The notes below the pieces were generated by a model. That model ran no database searches. It saw only the letters and a list, made by a program, of their open reading frames with translations, and had not been told where the DNA came from. The translations under genes and the position numbers were made by a program. 53,515 nucleotides of DNA from the NCBI GenBank assembly GCA_030833185.1, contig JAURHQ010000006.1, forward strand, positions 1-53,515, given 5' to 3'. Position 1 is the stretch's first letter. Each line of letters opens with the position of its first letter. Below are positions 7,661 through 15,362 of this stretch, piece after piece. Source of the DNA: Gammaproteobacteria bacterium (GTDB lineage Bacteria > Pseudomonadota > Gammaproteobacteria > Ga0077536).

Positions 7661-8967
7661 AGGGTAAAGACGCGCCGCCGGTCAGCGGCGTGCAGGTCGA
7701 ACGACTCTCGCACGAAGGCCGTGGGGTCGCGCGGGTCAACGGCAAGATCGTGTTTATCGACGGCGCGCTGCCCGGCGAGACGGTAACGCTGCGCTATACC
7801 CGCCTGCATGGACAGTACGACGAGGCCACCGTGCTGGCGGTGGAGACGCCGAGCCCCGATCGCATCGAGCCCAAGTGCGCGCATGCCGAACGCTGCGGCG
7901 GCTGCAGCCTGCAGCACCTCGCGCCGGAGGCGCAGGTCGCGCACAAGCAGGCGGTGCTGCTGGAACTGCTGGCGCATCACGCAAAAATTACCCCCGAGCG
8001 CGTGCTGCCGCCGGTGCTGGGACCGCAATGGGCGTATCGGCGACGGGCGCGGCTCAGCGTGCGCAACGTGCTCAAGCGCGGCGAAACCCTGATCGGCTTT
8101 CGCGAAAAAGCCTCGCATTTCGTCACCGACATCAGCCGCTGTGAAACGCTGCTGCCGGCGGTGGGCGAGCACCTGCTGGCACTGCGCGCGCTCCTCGGCG
8201 GCCTGTCTGTCGCCGACCATATTCCGCAGGTGGAAGTCTCCGCGGGCGACGACGACATCGCGCTGCTGATTCGCCACACCCAGCCCCTGTCGGCGGCCGA
8301 CCGGGCCGCGCTTGCAGACTATGGCCAGACGCGAGGCCTGCGCATGTATGGCCAGCCGGGCGACCTGTCGACGATCGAGCGACTGGACGCGGCCGACGCG
8401 CCGCTGCACTACCAGACCGACGGGCTGGAGATCGAATTTCGCCCCGGCGATTTTGTGCAGATCAACGCCGGCATCAACGCGCAGCTGGTGCCGCTGGCGT
8501 TGGATATGCTCGCGCTGAGCGCCGACGACGTGGTGCTGGATCTCTTCGCCGGGCTGGGCAATTTCACCCTGCCTATCGCAAACCACGCGGCGAGCGTGGT
8601 CGGCGTGGAAGGCGAGCCCGGGCTCGTGCGGCGCGCGCAGGCCAATGCCGAACGACTGGGTCTGGTCAACGCGCATTTCGCGGTCGCCGATTTGTTCAGC
8701 GAGGCCGGGATCGCGGCGATTCCGCGCGAGCCCTACAGCAAACTGCTGCTTGACCCGCCGCGCAGCGGCGCGCTGGAAGTGCTGAACGCCTTGCGCCTGA
8801 AGTGGGTGGAGCGCGTCTGCTATGTGTCCTGTAATCCGGTGACGCTGGCGCGCGATGCCGCTGTCCTCGTCGGCAAGCACGGTTTTCGACTGGCCGCCGC
8901 CGGCGTGCTCGATATGTTCCCGCATACGACGCACGTGGAATCGATCGCGCTGTTCACCCGCAGCTAG
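7630..8967 (+). CDS. rlmD: 23S rRNA (uracil(1939)-C(5))-methyltransferase
   Basis: SAM-dependent methyltransferase that makes m5U1939 in 23S rRNA. The 445-residue product begins with a TRAM RNA-binding domain (about 17-75). The iron-sulfur cysteines follow at Cys83, Cys89 and Cys92 (CGGC), with a fourth near residue 173. The Rossmann SAM site is VLDLFAGLGNFTLPIA. The catalytic cysteine lies in CYVSCNPVTLARD near the C-terminus, and DPPRSGA is the conserved loop. The presence of the cluster and the overall length separate it from TrmA. The gene starts inside the preceding exonuclease gene. Confidence 0.93.
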   Translation: MARFRRDARVKGKDAPPVSGVQVERLSHEGRGVARVNGKIVFIDGALPGETVTLRYTRLHGQYDEATVLAVETPSPDRIEPKCAHAERCGGCSLQHLAPEAQVAHKQAVLLELLAHHAKITPERVLPPVLGPQWAYRRRARLSVRNVLKRGETLIGFREKASHFVTDISRCETLLPAVGEHLLALRALLGGLSVADHIPQVEVSAGDDDIALLIRHTQPLSAADRAALADYGQTRGLRMYGQPGDLSTIERLDAADAPLHYQTDGLEIEFRPGDFVQINAGINAQLVPLALDMLALSADDVVLDLFAGLGNFTLPIANHAASVVGVEGEPGLVRRAQANAERLGLVNAHFAVADLFSEAGIAAIPREPYSKLLLDPPRSGALEVLNALRLKWVERVCYVSCNPVTLARDAAVLVGKHGFRLAAAGVLDMFPHTTHVESIALFTRS

Positions 8968-8987
8968 CCTTTGGCCACGGCAACAAG

Positions 8988-10478
8988 ATGATGTCCGCGC
9001 TGGGCCGCCTGCTCGCGCTCATGCTCTGCCTTGGTCTCGCGGCGTGTACGCCCGCGCCGGACGCGACGCTGCGGGTGGGATTGAGCAGCGCGCCGGTGAG
9101 CCTCGACCCACGCTACGCCACCGATGCGACGTCCTGGCGTCTGTGCCGATTGCTGTTCGAGGCGCCGGTCGACTTCGACCCGCAGTTCATGCCCCGTCCA
9201 GCCTTGATGCGCTGGGAGCTGCGGACGCCAACGCGCTACCGTTTTCGCCTTAACGGCGAGCACCGCTTCAGCGACGGCCGACCGGTTACCGCCGAGGATG
9301 TGGCGGCGACCTACCGCGCGGTGCTGGACCCGGCGCGCGCCTCGCCGCACCGGGGTTCGCTGGAGAACCTGCGCGGCATTTCGGTGGTGGACGCGCAGAC
9401 CGTCGACTTTGAACTGGCGCGGCCAGATCCGCTGTTCCCCGGCCTGCTGGTGATTGGCGTGCTGCCGGCGAGTGCGGCGAATGCGCCGACCGGGACGCTG
9501 CCACCGCCCGGCAGCGGGCCGTTTGTGCTGGACGGCGAACCCGGCGCCAAGCGCTACCGGTTGAAGCGGCGGCGCGATGGGCTGGCGGTGGAAATGCTGG
9601 TCGTGGAAAGCGAGATTACCCGCGCGCTGAAGCTTGCCCGCGGCGAGCTTGACCTCATGCAGGGCGGCTTCGCGCCCGAGAACGTGGCCTGGCTGGCGGC
9701 TCGTCCGGGGCTTGAGGTCGCGCAGGTGGCGGGCAGCACGTTCAGCTACATCGGGTTCAATTTTGCCGAGGGCCCGACCCGTGATCCCCGCATCCGCCAG
9801 GCCATTGCCATGGCCATCGACCGTGAGACTATTGTGCGAGCAGTGTTTCGCGGTCAGGCCCGGGTGGCCGAGGCCATGCTCACGCCCGCGCACTGGGCCG
9901 GCGCCCCGGCGCGCGCGGCGCCGTATCCCTACAACCCGGTCGCGGCCCGGGCCATGCTGGCGGCGGCGGGTTACACCCCGCAACATCCTTTGCGTTTGAG
10001 TTACAAGACGTCCAGCGACCCGCTGCGCCTGCGCATCGTGACCATCCTGCAGGCGCAACTGGCGGCGGTGGGCATAGAGTTGAAGATCCAAAGTTACGAC
10101 TGGGGCACGTTCTACGCCGACATCAAGGCGGGTCGCTTCGAGCTTTACGGCCTGTCGTGGGTTGGCCTGCAGCTGCCGGATATTTTTCGCTACGCCCTGC
10201 ACAGCGCCGCCGTGCCGCCGGCCGGCGCCAATCGGGGCCGCTATGCGAACCCGGCGGCCGACCGGCTGATCGAGACCGCCGAGGCCAGCCCCGATCTGGC
10301 GGCGCGCGCCGCGATTTATCGCCAGTTGCAGCAGATGCTGGCGCTCGACCTGCCCTTCCTGCCGCTGTGGTTTGAAGACTTCGTCATCGTGCGGCGGGCG
10401 CGGGTGCTCGGCTACGATACCAACGCGAGCGGCGACTTCGACGCGCTCGCCAGCGTCACGCTTGAGGAGCCGCGCTAA
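8988..10478 (+). CDS. Peptide-type ABC transporter substrate-binding lipoprotein (SBP family 5)
   Basis: Periplasmic, lipid-anchored solute receptor of the OppA/DppA family. The 496-residue product has a lipoprotein signal with lipobox LAAC and Cys20 as the modified residue. The family-5 core follows (YRFRLNGEHRFSDGRPVTAEDVAATYRAV at about 83-111) with the usual two-lobe layout. It lies only three bases upstream of a YkuD enzyme gene. The matching permeases are encoded 2.1 kb downstream (12605-14337), coupled to nagZ. From this I infer a murein-peptide ligand, as known for some family-5 receptors; sequence alone does not give the ligand. No ATPase subunit is encoded in this window. Confidence 0.88.
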   Translation: MMSALGRLLALMLCLGLAACTPAPDATLRVGLSSAPVSLDPRYATDATSWRLCRLLFEAPVDFDPQFMPRPALMRWELRTPTRYRFRLNGEHRFSDGRPVTAEDVAATYRAVLDPARASPHRGSLENLRGISVVDAQTVDFELARPDPLFPGLLVIGVLPASAANAPTGTLPPPGSGPFVLDGEPGAKRYRLKRRRDGLAVEMLVVESEITRALKLARGELDLMQGGFAPENVAWLAARPGLEVAQVAGSTFSYIGFNFAEGPTRDPRIRQAIAMAIDRETIVRAVFRGQARVAEAMLTPAHWAGAPARAAPYPYNPVAARAMLAAAGYTPQHPLRLSYKTSSDPLRLRIVTILQAQLAAVGIELKIQSYDWGTFYADIKAGRFELYGLSWVGLQLPDIFRYALHSAAVPPAGANRGRYANPAADRLIETAEASPDLAARAAIYRQLQQMLALDLPFLPLWFEDFVIVRRARVLGYDTNASGDFDALASVTLEEPR

Positions 10479-10481
10479 GCC

Positions 10482-10967
10482 ATGTCGTGCAGGATAGAGA
10501 TTGATCTTCGCCGGCAGCGACTCTACTGCCTCGAGGCCGGGGTGCCTGACCTCGTCTGCGCGGTGTCGACCGCGCGGAACGGGCCCGGCGAAATCATGAA
10601 CAGCTATTGCACCCCGCGTGGGCATCACGCGATCGCCCGCAAGATCGGGGCGGGCCTGCCGCCTGGCGCGGTGTTCGAGCGCCGCGTGTGGCAGGGCGCT
10701 GTCTGGTCGCCGGCCTATGCCGCAACCCAGCCGCCGACGCGGGACTGGATCCTCACCCGCATCCTCTGGCTGACCGGCCTTGAACCCGGGTTTAACGCCG
10801 GTGGCGAGCGCGACACCTTCGCCCGGTACATCTATCTGCACGGCACGCCGGACGAGGTGCCCATGGGCGTGCCGGGTTCCCACGGCTGCGTGCGCATGCG
10901 CAATGCCGAAATCATTGCGCTTTTCGAGCGCGTGGCGGCAGGCGACCGTGTGTTCATTTACGACTAG
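10482..10967 (+). CDS. YkuD-domain L,D-transpeptidase-fold protein lacking a signal peptide
   Basis: A 161-residue protein that is essentially one YkuD catalytic domain. The active-site signature is His120 (YIYLHGT) followed by SHGCVRM with Ser133, His134, nucleophile Cys136 and Arg138. Typical periplasmic L,D-transpeptidases carry a signal peptide; here the first strand starts at residue 3 (CRIEIDLRRQRLY) with no hydrophobic leader, so a cytoplasmic location is likely. Cytoplasmic YkuD enzymes such as ElsL of Acinetobacter act as L,D-carboxypeptidases in peptidoglycan recycling. That role fits the flanking peptide-binding protein and NagZ, and is an inference. The gene starts three bases after the receptor gene and overlaps the next gene. 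Confidence 0.85.
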   Translation: MSCRIEIDLRRQRLYCLEAGVPDLVCAVSTARNGPGEIMNSYCTPRGHHAIARKIGAGLPPGAVFERRVWQGAVWSPAYAATQPPTRDWILTRILWLTGLEPGFNAGGERDTFARYIYLHGTPDEVPMGVPGSHGCVRMRNAEIIALFERVAAGDRVFIYD

Positions 10968-11436
10968 CGCGGTGCTGCTGGGCAGTCTTGCGCTGACGGG
11001 CCTGGCGCAGGCGGCCGGCTTCGCCGGGCCAGCGCTGGTGAACGAGGACGCCAGTTTGTCGGTGGCGCATCGCCGCGTGGCGCTGTGGGGCATCCACATC
11101 CCGCGCACGACGGACGAATGCCAGCCTTTTTTACGCCCGGCGGATTGCGGGGCGCCGGCGGTTCTGGCCTTGCGGCAGAAGCTGGTGGGCGAGATACGGT
11201 GCGAGCCCCAGCAGGAGACCGACGGGCTGACGCAGGCGCAGTGCTTTGTAGCGGCTCCGGGGTTTGCGCGCGGCCTTGATCTGGGCGCCTGGCTGGTCGA
11301 GCAGGGCTGGGCGATGCCGCTGGCGGAGGCGCCGGTGGCGTATCAGGTGCTGGGGCGTTTGGCCCGCGACACCGGGCGCGGCGTGTGGGGCATGGCCGGC
11401 GCGCTGCAGCGCTCAGTCGGCGGCGGTGGCCTGTAA
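10948..11436 (+). CDS. Exported thermonuclease-fold (SNase-like) protein with lost catalytic residues
   Basis: A 162-residue product with a signal peptide (hydrophobic to about residue 20, AQA-A cleavage) and a staphylococcal-nuclease-like fold. The pattern is VALWGIHIP, paired cysteines Cys58 and Cys67, Cys85 and Cys99, LGAWLVEQGWA, and a closing GRGVWGM. Compared with the SNase catalytic set, the Asp of the VDTPE loop is His50, the Glu is Arg53, and the Arg of the YGR motif is Leu94. A nuclease role is therefore doubtful. The start is uncertain: GTG at 10948 keeps the signal peptide and overlaps the upstream gene by 20 bp; GTG at 10972 is an alternative. The 3' end overlaps the convergent winged-helix gene by 24 bp. 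Confidence 0.65.
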   Translation: MCSFTTSAVLLGSLALTGLAQAAGFAGPALVNEDASLSVAHRRVALWGIHIPRTTDECQPFLRPADCGAPAVLALRQKLVGEIRCEPQQETDGLTQAQCFVAAPGFARGLDLGAWLVEQGWAMPLAEAPVAYQVLGRLARDTGRGVWGMAGALQRSVGGGGL

Positions 11437-11751
11437 CAGCAGTTTGAACTTCTCTTTCAGCGCATCGCCCGGAATCACCGTCTGACGGCGCTTGTCGATT
11501 TCGCTGCGTACCGGCACCAGATAGCCGTTATCCACCAACCAGGCGTACTGCGAGCGGCAGCCGGAGGTGGAGAAGCCGGTGCTGGCAAACAGCGTTTTGA
11601 CGCTGATTTCTTCCTGCATGACGTGAGCATGGAAGACTTCCACGCACATCAACTGCGCGACCAGGCTGCCGCGTGCCGGCAGAAAGGTGGCGCAAGCGCG
11701 GGTTAGCGCCCGCAGGTTGCGGACTCGTTTGCGTAAATGGTGTCCCGACAC
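11413..11751 (-). CDS. Small winged-helix DNA-binding protein (MarR-like)
   Basis: A 112-residue protein. Residues about 45-90 look like a winged helix: a helix, then SVKTLFASTGFSTSGCRSQYAWLVDNGYLVPV as helix-turn-helix plus wing start, then DKRRQTVIPGDAL as wing and following helix. It is close in shape to short MarR-like regulators. The start is a GTG at 11751. A 16-bp imperfect palindrome at 11792-11807, 41-56 bp upstream of the start, could be its own operator. It lies in the gap between the two halves of the peptide-transport region, and a regulatory link to that region is plausible but unproven. Confidence 0.7.
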   Translation of the reverse strand: MSGHHLRKRVRNLRALTRACATFLPARGSLVAQLMCVEVFHAHVMQEEISVKTLFASTGFSTSGCRSQYAWLVDNGYLVPVRSEIDKRRQTVIPGDALKEKFKLLLQATAAD

Positions 11752-11791
11752 GCCCTGTCAATCCATTGTCGTTGTTATTCCTTGTCTCCAC

Positions 11792-11807
11792 GTTGTACCG
11801 GTTGAAC
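11792..11807. promoter_or_regulatory. Candidate operator palindrome upstream of winged-helix gene
   Basis: The sequence reads GTTGTACCGGTTGAAC, a dyad with arms GTT/AAC and a perfect ACCGGT core (12 of 16 positions symmetric). It sits in the most A+T-rich stretch of the area (about 11760-11890), upstream of the minus-strand winged-helix gene. The size and placement fit a binding site for a dimeric winged-helix repressor. No copy was searched for elsewhere, so the assignment is tentative. Confidence 0.35.
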
Positions 11808-11943
11808 GGAGTTTTGGTAACAAAAATCGAAGGCGAAATTCGGGCTCTTATTTGGGCTTCAAATAGGCGGGTAAATGTCTTTGTTTTAAGGAGCGTGCGC
11901 GCCGCGCCCGTTTCGCCCCCGATGAGGGTCTCGAGGGGGCGGG

Positions 11944-12435
11944 CTAGCGTGGCGCGCGGCGCGCCTCACGCACGATTTCGCGCGCCAGTCGCTGCACCTG
12001 TCGGTCGTAGAGCACCAGTTCTCCGCCGGTCTTCACGGCCGCAATGGCCAGCCTGCCGATCAGCATGAGCAGGAGCAGGCTGATGATCCAGGCGACGAAA
12101 TAGGACAGCCGAAAACCGAGCACGGAATCGCTTTTCTCGGCGCTGTTCGCGGTGCCGGCGATGGCCTCATCGGGTTCAGCCTTGCTGCCGCTGGCGCGGG
12201 CCAGACTGAGGTCGAGGCGGGAGCCGCGTTCAATCGCCTGGGCCATGCGCTCGATGCCGGCCGGGCTGCGATACAGCGACCAGGCTTCGACCACCACCGC
12301 CAGCGCCACCCACAGCCCAATGGTCATCAACACAAAGCCGGCGCCGCGCACCAGCAGGGGCATGACGCCGCTGGCCGGCGCCGCCGGGGGCGGCGCGGCG
12401 GGGCGTTCATCGTCTTCAAACTGCACTCGGGCCAT
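11944..12435 (-). CDS. Two-helix membrane protein of unknown function
   Basis: A 163-residue protein I do not recognise. It has a Pro/Ala-rich N-terminus (about 5-25), a transmembrane helix (about 27-50), a charged loop of some 60 residues containing ERMAQAIERGSRLDLSLAR, and a second transmembrane helix (about 106-130). It ends in a basic tail (VQRLAREIVREARRAPR). This gives an N-in, C-in topology with an exported loop. The ATG at 12435 is used; an in-frame TTG two codons upstream is less likely. It is divergent from the permease gene at 12605, sharing a 169-bp intergenic region, and precedes the winged-helix gene on the same strand. Confidence 0.6.
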   Translation of the reverse strand: MARVQFEDDERPAAPPPAAPASGVMPLLVRGAGFVLMTIGLWVALAVVVEAWSLYRSPAGIERMAQAIERGSRLDLSLARASGSKAEPDEAIAGTANSAEKSDSVLGFRLSYFVAWIISLLLLMLIGRLAIAAVKTGGELVLYDRQVQRLAREIVREARRAPR

Positions 12436-12604
12436 AAGCAATTGCCGTGTTGGTGGGGGAGGTTGCGACGTCGTTGGCCGGCGCGCGGCGCTTTCGCTGC
12501 GGCCGTTTCGACTGTAGCACAGGGCTTTGGCGTGGAAGGCTTGCGCTCAACGAGTCATGGGCTATGGTGCCCGGCATGAGTCTTCGCGCCTCGATCGCCC
12601 GCCC

Positions 12605-13525
12605 ATGCTGAACGCGCTGATGCTGCGAATAGGCCTCGCGCTTGGCGTGGCGCTGGGGGTTGCGACGCTGGTCTTTCTGCTGCTGCATCTGGCACCGGGC
12701 GATCCGGTCGAGGCCATGCTGGGCGAATCGGCCAGCGCCGCCGACCGGGCCGCGCTACGGACGGCCATGGGGCTGGACGCACCCTTGCCGACGCAGTGGC
12801 TCGGCTATGTGCGCGGACTGCTGCACGGCGATCTGGGCCTGGCGCTGGGCAGCCAGCACCCGGTGTCTGCGCTCATTCTGGCGCGCCTGCCGCAGACCGC
12901 GCTCCTCGCCGCCAGCGCGCTCGTGCTCGCGCTGGCGCTGGCCTTGCCGCTCGGCTTGCGCGCGGCGCTGCGGCCCGGTGGCGGTTGGGACCGTGTGACC
13001 AGTACGCTCGCGGTGCTCGGCATGTCTTTGCCCAGCTTCGTGCTGGGGCCGCTGCTGATGATGGCCTTCGCGGTGTGGCTGGGCTGGCTGCCGGTGTCGG
13101 GCAGCGACGAGGCGGCCACGCTGGTGCTGCCCGCCTTGACGCTGGGTCTCGCGCTGGCCGCGCCCCTGGCGCGGATGGTGCGGGTAGCGGTCGGCGAGAC
13201 CCTGCGTGAGCCGTTCATCGTAGCGGCGCATGCACGCGGCTTATCCGGGCAGCGGGTGCTGTGGCGGCATGCGCTGCGCAACGCCGCACTGCCGGTGCTG
13301 ACGCTGGTCGGCATGCAGCTGGGCGCGCTGCTGGGCGGCGCGGTGGTGACCGAAATGGTGTTTGGTTGGGCCGGTATCGGGCAGCTGGTGCTGGAAGCCA
13401 TCCAGCGCCGCGACTACCCGCTGGTGCAGGGCTGTGTGCTCACGATCAGCCTGTCTTACGTCGCGATCAATCTGCTGACCGATGTGCTCTATCAAGTGGC
13501 CGACCCACGGGTGCGCGCGGCATGA
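12605..13525 (+). CDS. Peptide-type ABC transporter permease, DppB-like
   Basis: Inner-membrane permease of the Opp/Dpp class. The 306-residue product has six hydrophobic segments, an N-terminal TM1, then the periplasmic block with APGDPVEAMLG and LGLDAPLPTQWLGYV-type features. The EAA coupling loop is near 215-235 (AHARGLSGQRVLWRHALRNAALPVL). The ATG at 12605 gives the standard N-terminus (MLNALMLRIGLALGVAL). Its stop overlaps the next start as ATGA at 13522-13525. Together with the next gene it would form the membrane channel for the receptor at 8988-10478. Confidence 0.9.
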   Translation: MLNALMLRIGLALGVALGVATLVFLLLHLAPGDPVEAMLGESASAADRAALRTAMGLDAPLPTQWLGYVRGLLHGDLGLALGSQHPVSALILARLPQTALLAASALVLALALALPLGLRAALRPGGGWDRVTSTLAVLGMSLPSFVLGPLLMMAFAVWLGWLPVSGSDEAATLVLPALTLGLALAAPLARMVRVAVGETLREPFIVAAHARGLSGQRVLWRHALRNAALPVLTLVGMQLGALLGGAVVTEMVFGWAGIGQLVLEAIQRRDYPLVQGCVLTISLSYVAINLLTDVLYQVADPRVRAA

Positions 13526-14337
13526 AGCGGGCGCTACGCGGCGGCTGCATCGCGGTGCTGCTGCTGTGGCTCGCCTGCGCGCTGGGCGGCCGCTTGCTGC
13601 CCTTGCAGCCCGATGCCATCGACCTCACGCAGGTGTTCGCGCCGCCGTCGGCGGCCGACTGGCTGGGGCGCGATGAACTGGGTCGCTCACTGGCGGCGCG
13701 CGTGATCAGCGGCGCCGGCGTGTCCTGCGGCGTGGGGCTGGCAGTGACGTTGGTCGCGCTGCTGGTAGGGGTTAGCGTGGGGCTGGCGGCGGCGCTTGCC
13801 GGTGGGCTGGTCGACCTGTTGCTCACGCGGCTGATCGATATCTTCATGGCCTTTCCGGGGATCCTGCTCGCCATCGCGCTGGCCGGCGTGCTCGGCCCTG
13901 GACTCGACAACGTGGTGTGGGCGCTGGCGGCAGTGAGCTGGGTAGGGTTCGCCCGTCTGGCGCGGGCACAGACCTATGCCATCAAATCCCGTGACCACGT
14001 GCTGGCCGCGCGGGCGCTGGGCAGCGGGCGGACGGTGCTGATCGGGCGACACATCTTGCCGCTCATCGTCGCGCCGCTGGTGGTTGAAGCGAGTTTCGTA
14101 CTGGCCGGTGCGGTGGTGGCGGAGGCGGGCCTGTCGTTTCTGGGCTTGGGCGTGCAGGCGCCGGCGGCATCCTGGGGCAACATGATCCGGCAGGCCATGC
14201 AGTTTCTGCTGGTGGCGCCACATATGCTGCCGGGCCCGTGTCTGGCGCTGATGTCGCTGGTGGTGTGTGCGAACGTGCTGGGCGACGGCCTGCGCGAGCG
14301 TTGGCAACTGCAGGGTTCACAGGAGAACAAACGATGA
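13522..14337 (+). CDS. Peptide-type ABC transporter permease, DppC-like
   Basis: Second inner-membrane permease, 271 residues. It has the N-terminal DppC pattern (one TM helix, then HPLG-type DWLGRDELGRSLAARVISGA at about 48-67), five further helices, and the EAA loop AARALGSGRTVLIGRHILP. The end GLSFLGLGVQAPAASWGNMI is diagnostic of the DppC/OppC group. Its start codon overlaps the DppB-like stop and its stop overlaps the nagZ start (ATGA, 14334-14337), behind a strong AGGAG ribosome site. Translational coupling to nagZ is the best sequence evidence that this importer handles cell-wall fragments. Confidence 0.9.
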   Translation: MKRALRGGCIAVLLLWLACALGGRLLPLQPDAIDLTQVFAPPSAADWLGRDELGRSLAARVISGAGVSCGVGLAVTLVALLVGVSVGLAAALAGGLVDLLLTRLIDIFMAFPGILLAIALAGVLGPGLDNVVWALAAVSWVGFARLARAQTYAIKSRDHVLAARALGSGRTVLIGRHILPLIVAPLVVEASFVLAGAVVAEAGLSFLGLGVQAPAASWGNMIRQAMQFLLVAPHMLPGPCLALMSLVVCANVLGDGLRERWQLQGSQENKR

Positions 14338-15362
14338 GTCTTGGACCGCTGATGGTGGATATCGCCGGCACGGCGCTGTCTTCGGCCGACCGCGATGTGC
14401 TGGCCGACCCGCTGGTCGGCGGCGTCATCCTGTTTACCCGCAACTATGAGTCGCGGGCCCAGCTGGCGGCGCTGACTGCGGAAATCCACAGCCTGCGCGC
14501 GCCGCCGCTGCTGATTGCCGTCGACCACGAGGGCGGTCGGGTACAGCGCTTTCGCCCGGCGTTTACCGCGCTGCCGGCGCTGGCCAGCATCGGCGCCCGC
14601 TACGACCACGAGCCGCATCACGCCCTGCACCTGGCCACCGAAACCGGCTGGCTGATGGCGGCCGAGCTGCGGGCGCTGGGCGTGGATTTCAGCTTTGCGC
14701 CGGTGCTGGATCTCTACACGGACTCGAGCCGGGTGATTCGCGAGCGTGCCTTCCATGCCGAACCGGCCGCCGTCGCCCGGCTGGCGCAGGCGTTTCTGCG
14801 CGGCATGCACGGTGCGGGCATGGCGGGGGTCGGCAAGCACTTCCCCGGGCATGGCTCGGTCGACGCCGATTCTCACCACGAGATGCCGGTCGACCCGCGC
14901 CAGCTGTCCACCATTCGCCATCGCGACATGCAGCCGTTCCGGCTACTGGTGCAGGCCGGGATCGACGCCCTGATGCCGGCGCATATCGTGTTTCCAGCGG
15001 TAGATGCGCTGCCGGTCGGTTATTCGCGGATCTGGCTGCAGGAGATCCTGCGCGGCGAACTGGGTTTTCAGGGCATGGTGTTCAGTGACGACCTGTCGAT
15101 GTCTGGCGCGGCGATTGCCGACAGTCCGGTGGAGCGCGCCGAACTTGCGCTGGCGGCGGGCTGCGATATCTGCCTGCTGTGCAACGACCGTCGGGCGGTC
15201 GAGCGCGTGCTGGGCGGGCTGTCGTTCAAACCCCAGCCGCTGTCGGTGGTGCGCATGATGCGCATGCACGGTCGGGCAGCGCTGGATGACGCCGCGCTTC
15301 AGCAATCGGAACGACGACACGCCGTGCAGGCGGCGCTAGCGGCATTGGCCGGCACGGCATGA
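14334..15362 (+). CDS. nagZ: Beta-N-acetylglucosaminidase of peptidoglycan recycling
   Basis: Cytoplasmic glycoside hydrolase family 3 enzyme that removes GlcNAc from GlcNAc-anhydroMurNAc-peptides. The 342-residue product has the substrate motif DHEGGRVQR, the acid/base His-Asp loop KHFPGHGSVDADSHHEMP, and the nucleophile aspartate in FSDDLSMSGA. The ATG at 14334 has AGGAG seven bases upstream and overlaps the permease stop. The gene is followed by another ATGA overlap into the TraB/GumN gene. In most Gammaproteobacteria the substrate enters by AmpG; here the operon position behind a peptide-type permease pair suggests an ABC route instead or in addition. Confidence 0.95.
   Translation: MSLGPLMVDIAGTALSSADRDVLADPLVGGVILFTRNYESRAQLAALTAEIHSLRAPPLLIAVDHEGGRVQRFRPAFTALPALASIGARYDHEPHHALHLATETGWLMAAELRALGVDFSFAPVLDLYTDSSRVIRERAFHAEPAAVARLAQAFLRGMHGAGMAGVGKHFPGHGSVDADSHHEMPVDPRQLSTIRHRDMQPFRLLVQAGIDALMPAHIVFPAVDALPVGYSRIWLQEILRGELGFQGMVFSDDLSMSGAAIADSPVERAELALAAGCDICLLCNDRRAVERVLGGLSFKPQPLSVVRMMRMHGRAALDDAALQQSERRHAVQAALAALAGTA

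Noticed and set aside
8964-11108. A 714-codon open frame on the minus strand opposite the receptor and YkuD genes.
   Set aside because: Shadow of high-G+C coding; the translation is low-complexity, rich in Arg, His and Gln, without any motif, while the plus strand has clear families.
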